From: Ruminococcus sp.
GTDB taxonomy: Bacteria; Bacillota; Clostridia; Oscillospirales; Ruminococcaceae
Reading direction: 5' to 3'
DNA length: 64,000 bases
NCBI GenBank assembly: GCA_015066865.1
Contig: SVNQ01000004.1
Span: forward strand, 1-64,000
The number at the start of each line of letters is the position of its first letter. The first letter of the stretch is position 1. The notes under the pieces were generated by a model. The model made no database searches. It was given only the letters and a program-made list of their open reading frames with translations, and was not told where the DNA came from. A program made the translations under genes and the position numbers. This document shows, one piece after another, positions 18,269 to 27,429 of the stretch.

Positions 18269-18703
18269 TCAAAGGAATTTGCGTATCCGGACAGCAAGCT
18301 GTTCTTCCTCACGGATCAGACGCTTGGAAATGTCTTTGGATTTTTCATCCGCAGCTTCATACTGGTTCAGATAGCGTGAAAGGGATTTCACACCCATATT
18401 GCAGCCATCTGTAATGAAATCCGCTACCGCATCATCGGACGGATCCACTGCCAGCGTGATATTGGTCTTAAACCACTCCATGCCCTTCGCCATTGCAGCA
18501 GGTTCTTTTCCGTCATCATGGTAATCCTCCAACAGTCCCTGCATGTCTGCCTTGATCTGCTCATGCTTCTCAAGGCTTTGTTCGAGAATCCCCTGCAATT
18601 GCGCATCCTTGACATACTTGACAGAATCATGGATGGAGGAAATTCCCATTTTTATGCCTGCGTCGCATTCTCTCAATAATCTGATGGTATCCTGTTCGAT
18701 CAT
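18269..18703 (-). CDS. Small all-helical, ferritin-like protein of unknown function
   Basis: 144 residues, no signal peptide, nearly all predicted helix (for example IRLLRECDAGIKMGISSIHD and QGILEQSLEKHEQIKADMQG). The pattern fits a four-helix bundle of the ferritin-like DUF2383 type, but I cannot confirm metal ligands, so this is a fold guess. AAAGGAAC lies upstream of ATG 18703. It is the last gene of a minus-strand group after the FAD/Rieske oxidoreductase (52-bp gap), which may hint at a redox or iron-related role. Confidence 0.6.
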   Translation of the reverse strand: MIEQDTIRLLRECDAGIKMGISSIHDSVKYVKDAQLQGILEQSLEKHEQIKADMQGLLEDYHDDGKEPAAMAKGMEWFKTNITLAVDPSDDAVADFITDGCNMGVKSLSRYLNQYEAADEKSKDISKRLIREEEQLAVRIRKFL

Positions 18704-18755
18704 ATTCTTCGTTCCTTTCTCTGTTTCAGTTTTTCTGCCTCTGTTTACAACCCTG

Positions 18756-20054
18756 CTAACGCTTCAGATCACCGTTTGCAGGATTCTCCAGCACCCTGCC
18801 CTGCTCATCAAAACGGGAACCATGACAGGGACAGTCCCACGAATGTTCAGCGCAATTCCATTTCAGCGCACAGCCCAGATGCGGACAGCGTTTCGGGGAA
18901 AGACTGAGCAGATTCATCACCGCTTCAAATCCGTTCAGGAATAGCTGCGGCTTCAGAATGCTTCTTGAAGGACTGAACACATCGGCGAAGTCATTCCTTC
19001 TGCCCTGCACCATATCACTGAGCAGCATCGCTGACAGCATGGAGCCCGTCATTCCCCATTTGTTAAACCCTGTTGCAGTATACAGGTGTACCGTACTTCC
19101 CGAATACTGCCCGATATACGGCACGTCATCAAGACTCATGCAGTCCTGCGCTGCCCAGCAGCAGGATTCCTCCGCCGTTGGGTAGTATTGCTTTGCAAGA
19201 TGGCGAAGTTCCGTCCAATTCCCGCCATGCTTTCCTGTGCGGTGACCGCCGCCGCCCAGCAGGAGATAATTCCGGTAATTTCGGAATGACAGGCCCGTTT
19301 TGCTGTCATCCACATACATTCCATCCATATCCGGCGCATTGTCCAATGCCAGAACATAGGAACGATGCTGGTAGAGCTTGAGGAAATAACTGCCGTGTTT
19401 GTTGAGAAAGGGAAAGTGCGTTGTCACAATCACATGCGAAGCGGAAATCTCGCCGCAATCGGTCACTGCCGTGTTTCCGCGCAATTCCCTGACGGTTGTT
19501 CTCTCATAAACGGGCAGTCCCTTTGCAATGGCGGCAGCAAACTTCAGAGGATGGAACTGTGCCTGCTGCGGAAATTTCACTGCACCCGCCGTCTGGAACG
19601 GAAGCGGAAGTTTTTCACAAAATTCCGCATGATAGCCGATCTTATCCAGTGCTGCAAGCTCTTGTTCCAGTTTTGCTGCATTGCCGACGGTGTACACATA
19701 GTTATCCCTGATCTCGTAGTCACAGTCGATTTTCTCGCAAAGCTCTGCATATTTGTCAAACGCAAGGCGATTTGCATGCAGGTATTTTTGTGCATACTCC
19801 CTGCCGCTTTGTTTCAACAGCTTGTCGTACAGCAGACCATGCTGGAACGTAATTTTCGCTGTGGTATTCGCTGTTGTTCCGTGGCAAATACGTTCCTTTT
19901 CCAGGAGAATGCATTCCACGCCGTTCTGCCTGAGAATACGGGCGGTAAGAATCCCCGCCATTCCACCGCCGATGATGAGAACGTCGGTTTTTTGGTGTCC
20001 CTGCAGCTGCGGAAAGGACGGCAGACAGACATCCCGATGCCAAAGTGACCGCAT
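18756..20054 (-). CDS. FAD-dependent oxidoreductase with C-terminal Rieske [2Fe-2S] domain
   Basis: 432 residues. The N-terminus has an FAD/NAD Rossmann motif (DVLIIGGGMAGILTARIL) of the DAO superfamily, and the body resembles glycine-oxidase-like proteins. The C-terminal ~80 residues form a Rieske domain with CPHLGC and CPCHGSRF, the two Cys-His pairs that hold the cluster. The arrangement matches Bacillus YhfW. The substrate is unknown. ATG 20054 was chosen for AGGGA 8 bp upstream. It follows the 91-residue protein by 19 bp, so the two form an operon. Confidence 0.88.
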   Translation of the reverse strand: MRSLWHRDVCLPSFPQLQGHQKTDVLIIGGGMAGILTARILRQNGVECILLEKERICHGTTANTTAKITFQHGLLYDKLLKQSGREYAQKYLHANRLAFDKYAELCEKIDCDYEIRDNYVYTVGNAAKLEQELAALDKIGYHAEFCEKLPLPFQTAGAVKFPQQAQFHPLKFAAAIAKGLPVYERTTVRELRGNTAVTDCGEISASHVIVTTHFPFLNKHGSYFLKLYQHRSYVLALDNAPDMDGMYVDDSKTGLSFRNYRNYLLLGGGGHRTGKHGGNWTELRHLAKQYYPTAEESCCWAAQDCMSLDDVPYIGQYSGSTVHLYTATGFNKWGMTGSMLSAMLLSDMVQGRRNDFADVFSPSRSILKPQLFLNGFEAVMNLLSLSPKRCPHLGCALKWNCAEHSWDCPCHGSRFDEQGRVLENPANGDLKR

Positions 20055-20073
20055 AGTACTTCCCTGCAAGCTT

Positions 20074-20349
20074 CTACAGATCCTGCAGATCGGCTGCTGT
20101 CAGGTCGTTTTCTATATTGTCCCTCGCCAGATCATTGTCAATGACCGGATACACATCGGAAATCGGCTTTTCCTGTGAAAACGGTTCAGTGTGGTACACC
20201 TTCTGTGACGGGGGCTGTGTTCCTGCAATGATGGGATTGACATGTGCCTTTCCATGTCTGGCTTTACCCTGTATTTCCGGTACTGCCGCCGCAGTATTCT
20301 TCGGCTGCGTATGTGTGCGTTCAGGGCGTTTCATTCCCTTTTTTGCCAT
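20074..20349 (-). CDS. Small basic, probably disordered protein
   Basis: 91 residues starting MAKKGMKRPERTHTQPKNT, Lys/Pro/Thr rich, without recognisable domain, signal or membrane segment. The acidic end reads ARDNIENDLTAADLQDL. GAGGTGA precedes ATG 20349; an upstream in-frame ATG lacks a good site. It is the first gene of the unit with the FAD/Rieske protein. I do not recognise a function; similar short proteins occur in clostridia. Confidence 0.65.
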   Translation of the reverse strand: MAKKGMKRPERTHTQPKNTAAAVPEIQGKARHGKAHVNPIIAGTQPPSQKVYHTEPFSQEKPISDVYPVIDNDLARDNIENDLTAADLQDL

Positions 20350-20391
20350 GTTCATCACCTCAGTGATAGTATGTGCACTTTTTTGCTGACT

Positions 20392-20420
20392 ATTACAAAT
20401 CCTCCAAACTTTCATGTCAA
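20392..20420 (-). promoter_or_regulatory. Promoter of the 20349-18269 operon
   Basis: On the minus strand: TTGACA (20420-20415), 17-bp spacer, TGTAAT (20397-20392). It overlaps the hairpin at 20396-20439. Confidence 0.6.
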
Positions 20421-20439
20421 AGACAGTTTGGAGGATTTG
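20396..20439 (-). terminator. Hairpin ending the kinase-nuclease gene
   Basis: AAATCCTCCAAACT pairs with AGTTTGGAGGATTT (14 bp, 14-nt loop) about 30 bp past the stop of the 1380-residue gene. The T tract is short, so termination may be partial. Confidence 0.6.
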
Positions 20440-20471
20440 AATAATACTATTTTTTGATGATCGGATTTTCC

Positions 20472-23400
20472 TTATTTTTCTTGATACGTCCCATTAATGA
20501 TACTTTCAAGGACATTTCCGATGTTCTCTATTTCCTTCCGATCCGAAATTGTTACCACACCGAATTGTTCCCCATGCTCCCGCTGAATCGCATTGAGTGG
20601 GGCACTTTCAGGCGTATCCTGTGTATCAGCAAGCAATACCGCAGTGGCATTGATTCCAAAATGCTGCACCAGACTTGAGATTTTCATATAGAATGTTGTC
20701 TTGATTTCCCTCGTGGCTTTGCATTCAACAAAAAGAACGGAGAAGCCCTTCGTCAGCACGCAGTCAAATTCATTTGTAGCAAGGCTCCTTTCCCAGTCGA
20801 TCTCAAAGCTGCTCCTGATGTCATCAAATCTTCCTGTTTCCTTAGCCTTGTGGTATGTGTACACCTCCAACATTCTGCCCTCGGTTGTGAGCAGATCTTT
20901 GATTTGCGGTGTAGCATAGGTAAAGCTGACCGTTTTGGAACTGCGGTCAATTTTCAGATCAATCAGGTATGATTTCCGCCACAGATATTCAATCAGGGCA
21001 AAACCATTGTCATAAAGCTCACGGCAATTCATATTGACAACCCGCAGATCATTGTAGAATACTTTCACGACATGATCCCTCGGATTGACATCACAGCGGA
21101 TATAATCCGCACGCATCAGCATGTACATCCGTGAAAAGATGGCATCATATTTTTCCTTGCAATTACAAAGATCCTGTATGATCACTTCACACGAATCGGT
21201 AGTATAGCTTATGACTCGGCTCTCTGGGCTGATCATTTTCTCCGCAATAAGCGGCTCCATGATTTTCAGCACTGCTTTTTTACAGACAAAGGGAATGAGA
21301 TACCGATATTCTTTTTTCAATGCGGCATTGCGGTTATCCCTGCGGAAATACGCAAGCAGATCATTTTCCTCCGCATGTCTCCCGAAAATACGGCACATGG
21401 CTTTCCATGCACCCGTATTCAGGCGGTACTGCTCCCAAAGCGCTCTATAATCACTTTGAAATTCTGGCTTATTGCTTGTACTGCTCGAAGCCATTGTAAA
21501 GGCAAACATATCGGTCACCGTAATGCTTGGCTTGACTCGGATATACCTTACAATGTCACAATCATGCACCGCAGTAAACTTCATCTTCGCCGAATCATAG
21601 CGATAACTTGAAAATAAGTCAAAGATGCCCGCACCTTCCATTACACCGGAAAGCGGTGTTTCGTTCATTTCAAGCATCAAATTGCTGTTATTGCTTCTCC
21701 TGCGCAGATAGTCACTGATAAATGCAGAAAATTCACGCCGGCTCTCTGTGGGAATGCATCTGACTCGTAAAATTTTGTTCTCGCTGAGATTCCGAAACGT
21801 CTGCTCCACATCATTCTCATTGCCGATTTTCAGACCGCTTTTGAAGCCGATCACAAATTCAACCCCTGCACGCAGCCGCTTCTTTTCCATATAACTGAAC
21901 AGATAGGGCAGGATCTTCTGAATTTCCTGTAATTCCTGCAAACTGCTGCAATATGCGATGTAGATGATTCTGGAGGGATTCACAACAGTTGGCGCTGCAA
22001 GATTCGCAAAAATCTCCGTGTTGCTTCCGGTCGCAAACGGAATCGCCATATACAGGGTATCCGAATAGGTAAGGATGAACGGCACGCCTTCCACAAGGGC
22101 GGTATCCTCCCTCTTGAAATTTCGATATTGCTGGCTTGCAAGAATCGGATAGAACTTCTCATGCAGATACTCCATGAGCTGCTGGAGTGATACCCGATCT
22201 CTTTCGATGATCGTTTCCGAATCCTTCACAATACGAATAAAGCGCTCCTTCAGACCGGCATAGCGCCTGCACTGCATAGAATCCCCATTCCAGATGTCCT
22301 TCATGCAGGTCAGAAGCTCCTGAAACGCAGCCATGCACTCACCGTCCGGCTCGATCTGATGCCGGATGGCAGACACGATGTCCCCATTGAGAAGGTTATT
22401 CTTCTTTTCAGCATTTGCATGTTTCATGTACATACGGTGAAGCTCCACCGACATGCGGTCAAGCTCGTCAAGTTCGTCCAGTTCCTCGGCATTCGGCGCA
22501 TCCCACATCGCCTTGTTGGGTTTATCAGGTGAACCATTTGACCAGCGCTTGGATGAAAGCGTCTGTTTGGGACTGCTTCTGACGATGCAGACATGACGTT
22601 TCCGTTTTTCATCCTTCGTCATGCCGCCTGCACACTCCTCAAGATCTGTGATCCTGCTGTAGCCGAGGCAGAGCTTTTCCGTCACCCACCTGCGGTGTTC
22701 AAGGCAGATCAGCTCGTTCTTTTTGCTTTTGCTCGAATTGATTCGCTCCAGATAGCAGCGTGCGATCTCCGTTGAAGCGGCACCGTCCATGTCAATTTCA
22801 AGACCATACAGCATGTACTTCATGGCAAGCACAAAGGATATGCAGGCATGGTGATTGTAGGATCTTCTGAACTCTCTGCGCACCTTGCTGAAATTGAGAT
22901 TGAGATCCTTCTTCCAGATCAGATGAACGTTGAATGCCATTCTCTCAAGCTCCGCACAGAATGGATGGTCGCTCATATCCTCCGTCAGATAAACGGGTAT
23001 CATTCCCTCTATTTCCTTCTGTGAAACATACCTTCCCTCCCATGCAACGCTGACTGCACAGACGGGTGTGATCATTTTTGCAATCGCAAGATTGCGGCGA
23101 TTCTCTCCTGCCGCAACAAACGCATAATCGGGTTTTAAATCCACATTGCAGAACAGTTCAGAGAAAAACGCCTGATTTTCCTCTGCCTGTGCAGAAGAAA
23201 CATCATGTATCACAAACTGAATATTCCCGTAGACATCGGATTCTCCCTGTAAAGAACCGTCAATATTAAAGAACTGATCCAGTTCGGGACGTTCCGACAG
23301 ATAGTGTTCCCTATCCTCCTTTTTTTGAGCGACAATCGTCACATGCAGCGTCTTTCCGGTCGCCTGCGAGGTTTGCAGAGCGATGTCAAGGAATTTCTGA

Positions 23401-24614
23401 CTGTATGTTCCAAAGCCGACAAGCAGCAGACTGATGGTTTCCTTTTCATGCGGTACGTCCGCATAAAGCGGATGCGTGTAAAGGTGATACTGCAATGCCA
23501 ATGTGCTGTTTTTATCCTGACTGCGGCTCCGAAGATCATCCGGATCTGCAAGCACCCATTGTTCACCGTCAGTCTTAGCGGCAGCGATTTCAGCAGGAGC
23601 AGCATAGTACAGCGCTTTCTGAATTTCCTTCAGAAGCTCCTCACAGCTCTGATAGCGTTCGTCACGGCTGCACAGGGTTTTCTGGAGGATACGGAGCAGG
23701 CTGTTTCTGAGTCGGGGATGAAAATTGGCATTGGACGCCTGCAGCAATTCCGATCTGTTAACCAGTTCCTTTAGCTTTTGATAATCTGTAGGATCAAACA
23801 GATACCCTTTTTGTCTGGTTTCTTCCGTTATGATTACAGCATAGAACAGCATTGCACCGATCGAATAAATATCGGTCTGGTTGCACGCTTTTTTCGTAAA
23901 TATCTCCGGCTCCATAAATCCCGGAGTGCCAACGCTTTGTTTTGGAACATGATAAACGGAACACATTGCATCCACATCAAAAATCGAAATGGTCTGCGTC
24001 AGGACTTCGCTCCCACGCATCAGAAATCCAAAATTGGAAGGCTTAATATCCCGATGGATCAGATTCGCCCGATGCAGCAATCTCACACATTTTACCAGGG
24101 ATTCGATCGAATAAAGCACCTGTGCAAGCTTTTGCTCCGGCTGTATTGTCGGATGTTCCTGTATCTCCTTACAGAGCTTTTCGAATGTTTGGCGCTTGGG
24201 TTCGGGGGTCCATATATATACCGTACCGATGAGATGATAGTTTTCATCGCAGCCATAATAGATCTCAAAGGGTGGAATGAACGTGGCAATGTCATGTTGC
24301 TTGCAGATGTCAAGCAGCATGCGGTATGGTTCGAGATATTCCTGCTGCATCCTTTGAAAGATTGCTTTTGCCTCCTCCATCCCCTGCATATGAATCAGCT
24401 GTTCGTTTTCGTCACGAACAAGAAAATCCGCATTGACCGGATAAAATTCCTTTAAGATACCCCATCCGCTGTTTTCGTGCTTTGCCATATAACAGATGAC
24501 GGTCGAACCGTCCGTGCTGAGTTTTTCACTGATGGTAAATCGTCGCAAAAATCGTGTTCCGTTACTCTCGCCGCACACCGTTACGGAATTTTGTATTACT
24601 GATCTTTGGCTCAT
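20472..24614 (-). CDS. Ser/Thr kinase - Rossmann - RyR-like - Card1-like nuclease fusion protein
   Basis: 1380 residues, no signal or clear membrane helix. An N-terminal kinase (about 20-340) has the ATP lysine in GWGILKEFYP, catalytic loop LIHRDIKPSNFG (about 186), DVD for DFG, and GTPGFMEPE. A Rossmann-like segment (about 388-560) starts SLLLVGFGTYSQKFLDIA. An RyR-like segment (about 630-700) reads CLEHRRWVTEKLCLGY, then RKRHVC. About 840-1040 is an alpha/beta region (FILTYSDTLYMAIPFATGS) that could be a ligand-sensing CARF-like fold. The C-terminus (about 1245-1380) has GRMLEVYTYHKAKETGRFDD and NEFDCVLTKGFSVLFVECKA, a D-x(n)-ExK site like the DUF1887/Card1 nuclease. ATG overlaps the phosphatase stop (ATGA) after GGAGG, so translation is coupled. 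Kinase and nuclease calls are firm; RyR and CARF are tentative. Likely a signal-gated effector in defence or stress. Confidence 0.75.
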   Translation of the reverse strand: MSQRSVIQNSVTVCGESNGTRFLRRFTISEKLSTDGSTVICYMAKHENSGWGILKEFYPVNADFLVRDENEQLIHMQGMEEAKAIFQRMQQEYLEPYRMLLDICKQHDIATFIPPFEIYYGCDENYHLIGTVYIWTPEPKRQTFEKLCKEIQEHPTIQPEQKLAQVLYSIESLVKCVRLLHRANLIHRDIKPSNFGFLMRGSEVLTQTISIFDVDAMCSVYHVPKQSVGTPGFMEPEIFTKKACNQTDIYSIGAMLFYAVIITEETRQKGYLFDPTDYQKLKELVNRSELLQASNANFHPRLRNSLLRILQKTLCSRDERYQSCEELLKEIQKALYYAAPAEIAAAKTDGEQWVLADPDDLRSRSQDKNSTLALQYHLYTHPLYADVPHEKETISLLLVGFGTYSQKFLDIALQTSQATGKTLHVTIVAQKKEDREHYLSERPELDQFFNIDGSLQGESDVYGNIQFVIHDVSSAQAEENQAFFSELFCNVDLKPDYAFVAAGENRRNLAIAKMITPVCAVSVAWEGRYVSQKEIEGMIPVYLTEDMSDHPFCAELERMAFNVHLIWKKDLNLNFSKVRREFRRSYNHHACISFVLAMKYMLYGLEIDMDGAASTEIARCYLERINSSKSKKNELICLEHRRWVTEKLCLGYSRITDLEECAGGMTKDEKRKRHVCIVRSSPKQTLSSKRWSNGSPDKPNKAMWDAPNAEELDELDELDRMSVELHRMYMKHANAEKKNNLLNGDIVSAIRHQIEPDGECMAAFQELLTCMKDIWNGDSMQCRRYAGLKERFIRIVKDSETIIERDRVSLQQLMEYLHEKFYPILASQQYRNFKREDTALVEGVPFILTYSDTLYMAIPFATGSNTEIFANLAAPTVVNPSRIIYIAYCSSLQELQEIQKILPYLFSYMEKKRLRAGVEFVIGFKSGLKIGNENDVEQTFRNLSENKILRVRCIPTESRREFSAFISDYLRRRSNNSNLMLEMNETPLSGVMEGAGIFDLFSSYRYDSAKMKFTAVHDCDIVRYIRVKPSITVTDMFAFTMASSSTSNKPEFQSDYRALWEQYRLNTGAWKAMCRIFGRHAEENDLLAYFRRDNRNAALKKEYRYLIPFVCKKAVLKIMEPLIAEKMISPESRVISYTTDSCEVIIQDLCNCKEKYDAIFSRMYMLMRADYIRCDVNPRDHVVKVFYNDLRVVNMNCRELYDNGFALIEYLWRKSYLIDLKIDRSSKTVSFTYATPQIKDLLTTEGRMLEVYTYHKAKETGRFDDIRSSFEIDWERSLATNEFDCVLTKGFSVLFVECKATREIKTTFYMKISSLVQHFGINATAVLLADTQDTPESAPLNAIQREHGEQFGVVTISDRKEIENIGNVLESIINGTYQEK

Positions 24615-25318
24615 GAAATGCTCCTCCTCTGAAGTTTTTTCAAATCAACAGAAATGAAGCTGCAGTCATCAAACCTTTCCTGATTTTTCAGAACTTCCTT
24701 AAGCTTTGCATAATCCTGTTCGATCAGCACCTGCTTAACGGACTGATACATGCGGTTTCTGTTGTACATCAGATGCCATGCACCATCGGAACAAATCATG
24801 ACCGAATTGATCTGCTCCGTATCCACCACGCCAACCTTTGCCATCAGAGAAGCATTGTTGGTTGTCGTCACGCAGCATCCGTTCCTGCTGTCACCCGGCA
24901 TGGCGACAACACTGCATCCATCCGCTTTCGTTGCCATGATCATACTGTCACCCAGACTGAAATACAGCATTTTTCCCGTATTCCTGTTATACAGGATGCA
25001 TGCAACCGTGCTGGAATATTCTTCGAGCGCAAATCCATTCTTTGCTGCCTCGTCCTTGAGCTTTGTGAGAATATGGGAAATCAGATGCTCCGATGTTTCG
25101 TGCTGCTGCATCTCAAAGAAACGCTCGCTGTTTCTGAGCAGATACTCCGCTACCGCATCACAGGCAATACTTGCACCCCGTCCCGATTTGCTGCAGGCAG
25201 ACACGCCGTCAGCAAGCACCATAACGCAGTAATTCCTGTTTTTCTTGCACATCACCGCATCCTGATTTTTGGTATTATCAAAATCATGGAAGCTTCCTGC
25301 TTCACTCATATAATTCAT
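24611..25318 (-). CDS. PP2C-family Ser/Thr phosphatase
   Basis: 235 residues. The metal-binding PP2C motifs are intact: NQDAVM, VLADGVSACSKSGRGAS, SSTVACILYNRNTGKMLYFS with LGDS, ICSDGAWHLM and a terminal DDCSF. It is soluble and close to the minimal size of stand-alone bacterial PP2C enzymes. AGGTGAG precedes ATG 25318. Its stop overlaps the kinase start by 4 bp, so it most likely reverses phosphorylation by the kinase domain of the 1380-residue protein, as in YegK/YegI or TerY-P type pairs. The upstream 606-residue gene ends 61 bp away. Confidence 0.92.
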   Translation of the reverse strand: MNYMSEAGSFHDFDNTKNQDAVMCKKNRNYCVMVLADGVSACSKSGRGASIACDAVAEYLLRNSERFFEMQQHETSEHLISHILTKLKDEAAKNGFALEEYSSTVACILYNRNTGKMLYFSLGDSMIMATKADGCSVVAMPGDSRNGCCVTTTNNASLMAKVGVVDTEQINSVMICSDGAWHLMYNRNRMYQSVKQVLIEQDYAKLKEVLKNQERFDDCSFISVDLKKLQRRSIS

Positions 25319-25379
25319 CAAGGTTTCTCACCTGCCTGTTCTAAAATATTGTACGATCTATTATGATGTCTATAATTTC

Positions 25380-27200
25380 TCAGCACATCAAAAACGCATA
25401 GGATGAGAAGATCACTGCCATATCAAAAATGTTCTTGTCGCTGATCGGCTGATAATGCGCCTTCGCAAGAAGTGCATTCAGTCCTGTTTCGGGGTTGACA
25501 TAATCATGGAACACATCGATCAACCTTTTTTGGCTGTCCTTACATTCATGCACAGCATTATAGTAATAATAATAGGCTGTAACCAGTGAGGTGCGCGTCA
25601 TATCCTCCGGTTTCTCCACACTCATGGCTTTGATCAGTCTTACGGACGGCTTTTTATGCTCCTGTTCCGTGGAATTATCACTTTTTTTCTCATCAATCGT
25701 ATTTCCCAGAAACATATTGATGCCATACAGAAGTTTAATGAATTCCTCCACCTTTTCAGGATCCTTGCCTTGGGCAAATTTCTCCAGCGCCTCACCGCCG
25801 GTCTTTCGGATCATAGAAACATCAAAAAACCATAAGCCATAATTGCAGTTCTCACGCACAAATTCTTCATCATCAAGTCCGTCATACCAGATAATCTCTT
25901 CCATATCTGAAAGCAACTTCTTATAGATGTCAAAAGCTGTTTGCTGCGATGTCTGCACTTGCAATTCTCCTTTTATTACGGTATACTTTTTACCCTTTTT
26001 ATCCGTTTCTGTAAATTCGACACAGCAATCATAGTTGTCCGCAACAAAAGCCTCAAATTCACTTTCAGACAATTCCAGTATCTGCTCCGTGAACAGATTT
26101 TTGAATGCCAGTGTTTGTCCTTTCGGATTGACAGCTGCACGTTCAGGAGTATCCTTTTTCTTCAGCCGTTCGATCATTTCATGCGCTCTGCGGATCTTCT
26201 CGCTTGGTGAATATTCCCTTGTGAGGAAATACACATAGATCATCTCAGCAAAATTCTTGTAATTAATGCCCTGCCCCGAAGGGTCTCTCTCAAAGGCACT
26301 GAGATTGCCCGAATACGCCTTTGTGATAAACCGCATCAGATTGTTGGCATAATAATCCTCAAACAAGTTCTTTTCAATGTCCGATTCGTAATCAAGAAAG
26401 CTGGCAGTTTTGCTTCCATCGCCCTGTTCACCGCAATAAAAGGACATTTTGAATACAATGGCAAAGAGATAAAGTTCCCTTTTTGTAGCTCCGCCAGCCT
26501 TAAACTTTCCTTGGGCAAGATCATCGGCAAGCTTGAGAATACCATACGTTCCATCCGCTTTTTTCTGGGCTTTGGTTGCATTTTCCAATACAGAAAAAAT
26601 GCCGTCATCTATATTGCAAAGCACCTGTTCCATATTTTTGATTTTTTCTTTACAAGCATTCTGGGCATATTTCTTAATATACGGTTCGCCGCCATATATC
26701 ATGACCTTTTCCTTTTTCACAGCTCCCTTGGCATCCAAAACAGGACAGCCGTTTGAATCTACTGCATCCCTATAATATGTAAGATAGTCCCCATACTTGA
26801 TAAACTGCTTGAGAATCCGCAGACGAAGTGTATCCTCCTCCCAGCCATCCTTAGAATCGGAAAGACGATTCACAATGCGGAGCATATATTCCTCCGGTGT
26901 GGGGTAAGCATCAAAATTTTCATACATGATATTCAGGATACGCTGTTCAATTGTATTCTTTGTCGGAAACTTGGAATCCTTCAGAAGCTCCTCATAGTAG
27001 GCATCATCTTTATCCGGTTCACATTTGATTTCCAGTGCATCAAACATTTCGCACAATTCTGCACAGACTGAGGGTCTCGCAGATGGATCTGCTGCCTTCA
27101 GCTTTGCAAGCTTGCGTTTAAAATCCCCACGGGTAGACATTGCTTTGAACATACCGCTTGTAACGGTCTTCATCCTTCTTGTAATTGTTCCTATCTGCAT
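25380..27200 (-). CDS. Unrecognised 606-residue protein, first gene of the kinase-phosphatase locus
   Basis: I do not recognise this family. The protein is soluble, without signal peptide, charged and mostly helical. The N-terminal 55 residues are Lys-rich (MQIGTITRRMKTVTSGMFKA). Visible stretches include YYRDAVDSNGCPVLDAKGAV, GATKRELYLFAIVFKMSFYC, FAEMIYVYFLTREYSPSEKI, and a late YYYYYNAVHECKDSQKRLID. No Walker, HExxH, DxSxS (vWA) or nuclease motif stands out. GAAGGGAG precedes ATG 27200. It sits directly before the PP2C gene on the same strand and is probably co-transcribed, so it may be the substrate, adaptor or sensor of the kinase/phosphatase pair. Confidence 0.7.
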   Translation of the reverse strand: MQIGTITRRMKTVTSGMFKAMSTRGDFKRKLAKLKAADPSARPSVCAELCEMFDALEIKCEPDKDDAYYEELLKDSKFPTKNTIEQRILNIMYENFDAYPTPEEYMLRIVNRLSDSKDGWEEDTLRLRILKQFIKYGDYLTYYRDAVDSNGCPVLDAKGAVKKEKVMIYGGEPYIKKYAQNACKEKIKNMEQVLCNIDDGIFSVLENATKAQKKADGTYGILKLADDLAQGKFKAGGATKRELYLFAIVFKMSFYCGEQGDGSKTASFLDYESDIEKNLFEDYYANNLMRFITKAYSGNLSAFERDPSGQGINYKNFAEMIYVYFLTREYSPSEKIRRAHEMIERLKKKDTPERAAVNPKGQTLAFKNLFTEQILELSESEFEAFVADNYDCCVEFTETDKKGKKYTVIKGELQVQTSQQTAFDIYKKLLSDMEEIIWYDGLDDEEFVRENCNYGLWFFDVSMIRKTGGEALEKFAQGKDPEKVEEFIKLLYGINMFLGNTIDEKKSDNSTEQEHKKPSVRLIKAMSVEKPEDMTRTSLVTAYYYYYNAVHECKDSQKRLIDVFHDYVNPETGLNALLAKAHYQPISDKNIFDMAVIFSSYAFLMC

Positions 27201-27386
27201 AACTGTACTCCCTTCAAATGCTCAATCCATCAATATTATAATACACCAAAATGCAATTGCCATATCGCAGGGGGAATAACACCTCACTGCGCAGCGCATT
27301 GTTCGCTTTCACCATAATAATCACATTTCAACACTATATATTATACACGAAAAACAATTGAAAGTCAATCAATCAAGATAACAAAT

Positions 27387-27417
27387 GAAAAATCGCCCTG
27401 CATAAAACAGGGCGATT
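27387..27417 (-). terminator. Intrinsic terminator of the DUF2079 gene
   Basis: AATCGCCCTG pairs with CAGGGCGATT around a 7-nt loop; on the minus strand it ends in a T5 run. Confidence 0.85.
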
Positions 27418-27429
27418 AAAACAAGCACA

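Noticed and set aside
25380..27200. von Willebrand factor A domain in the 606-residue protein, expected from TerY-P systems
   Set aside because: No DxSxS metal site or matching hydrophobic strand order is visible.
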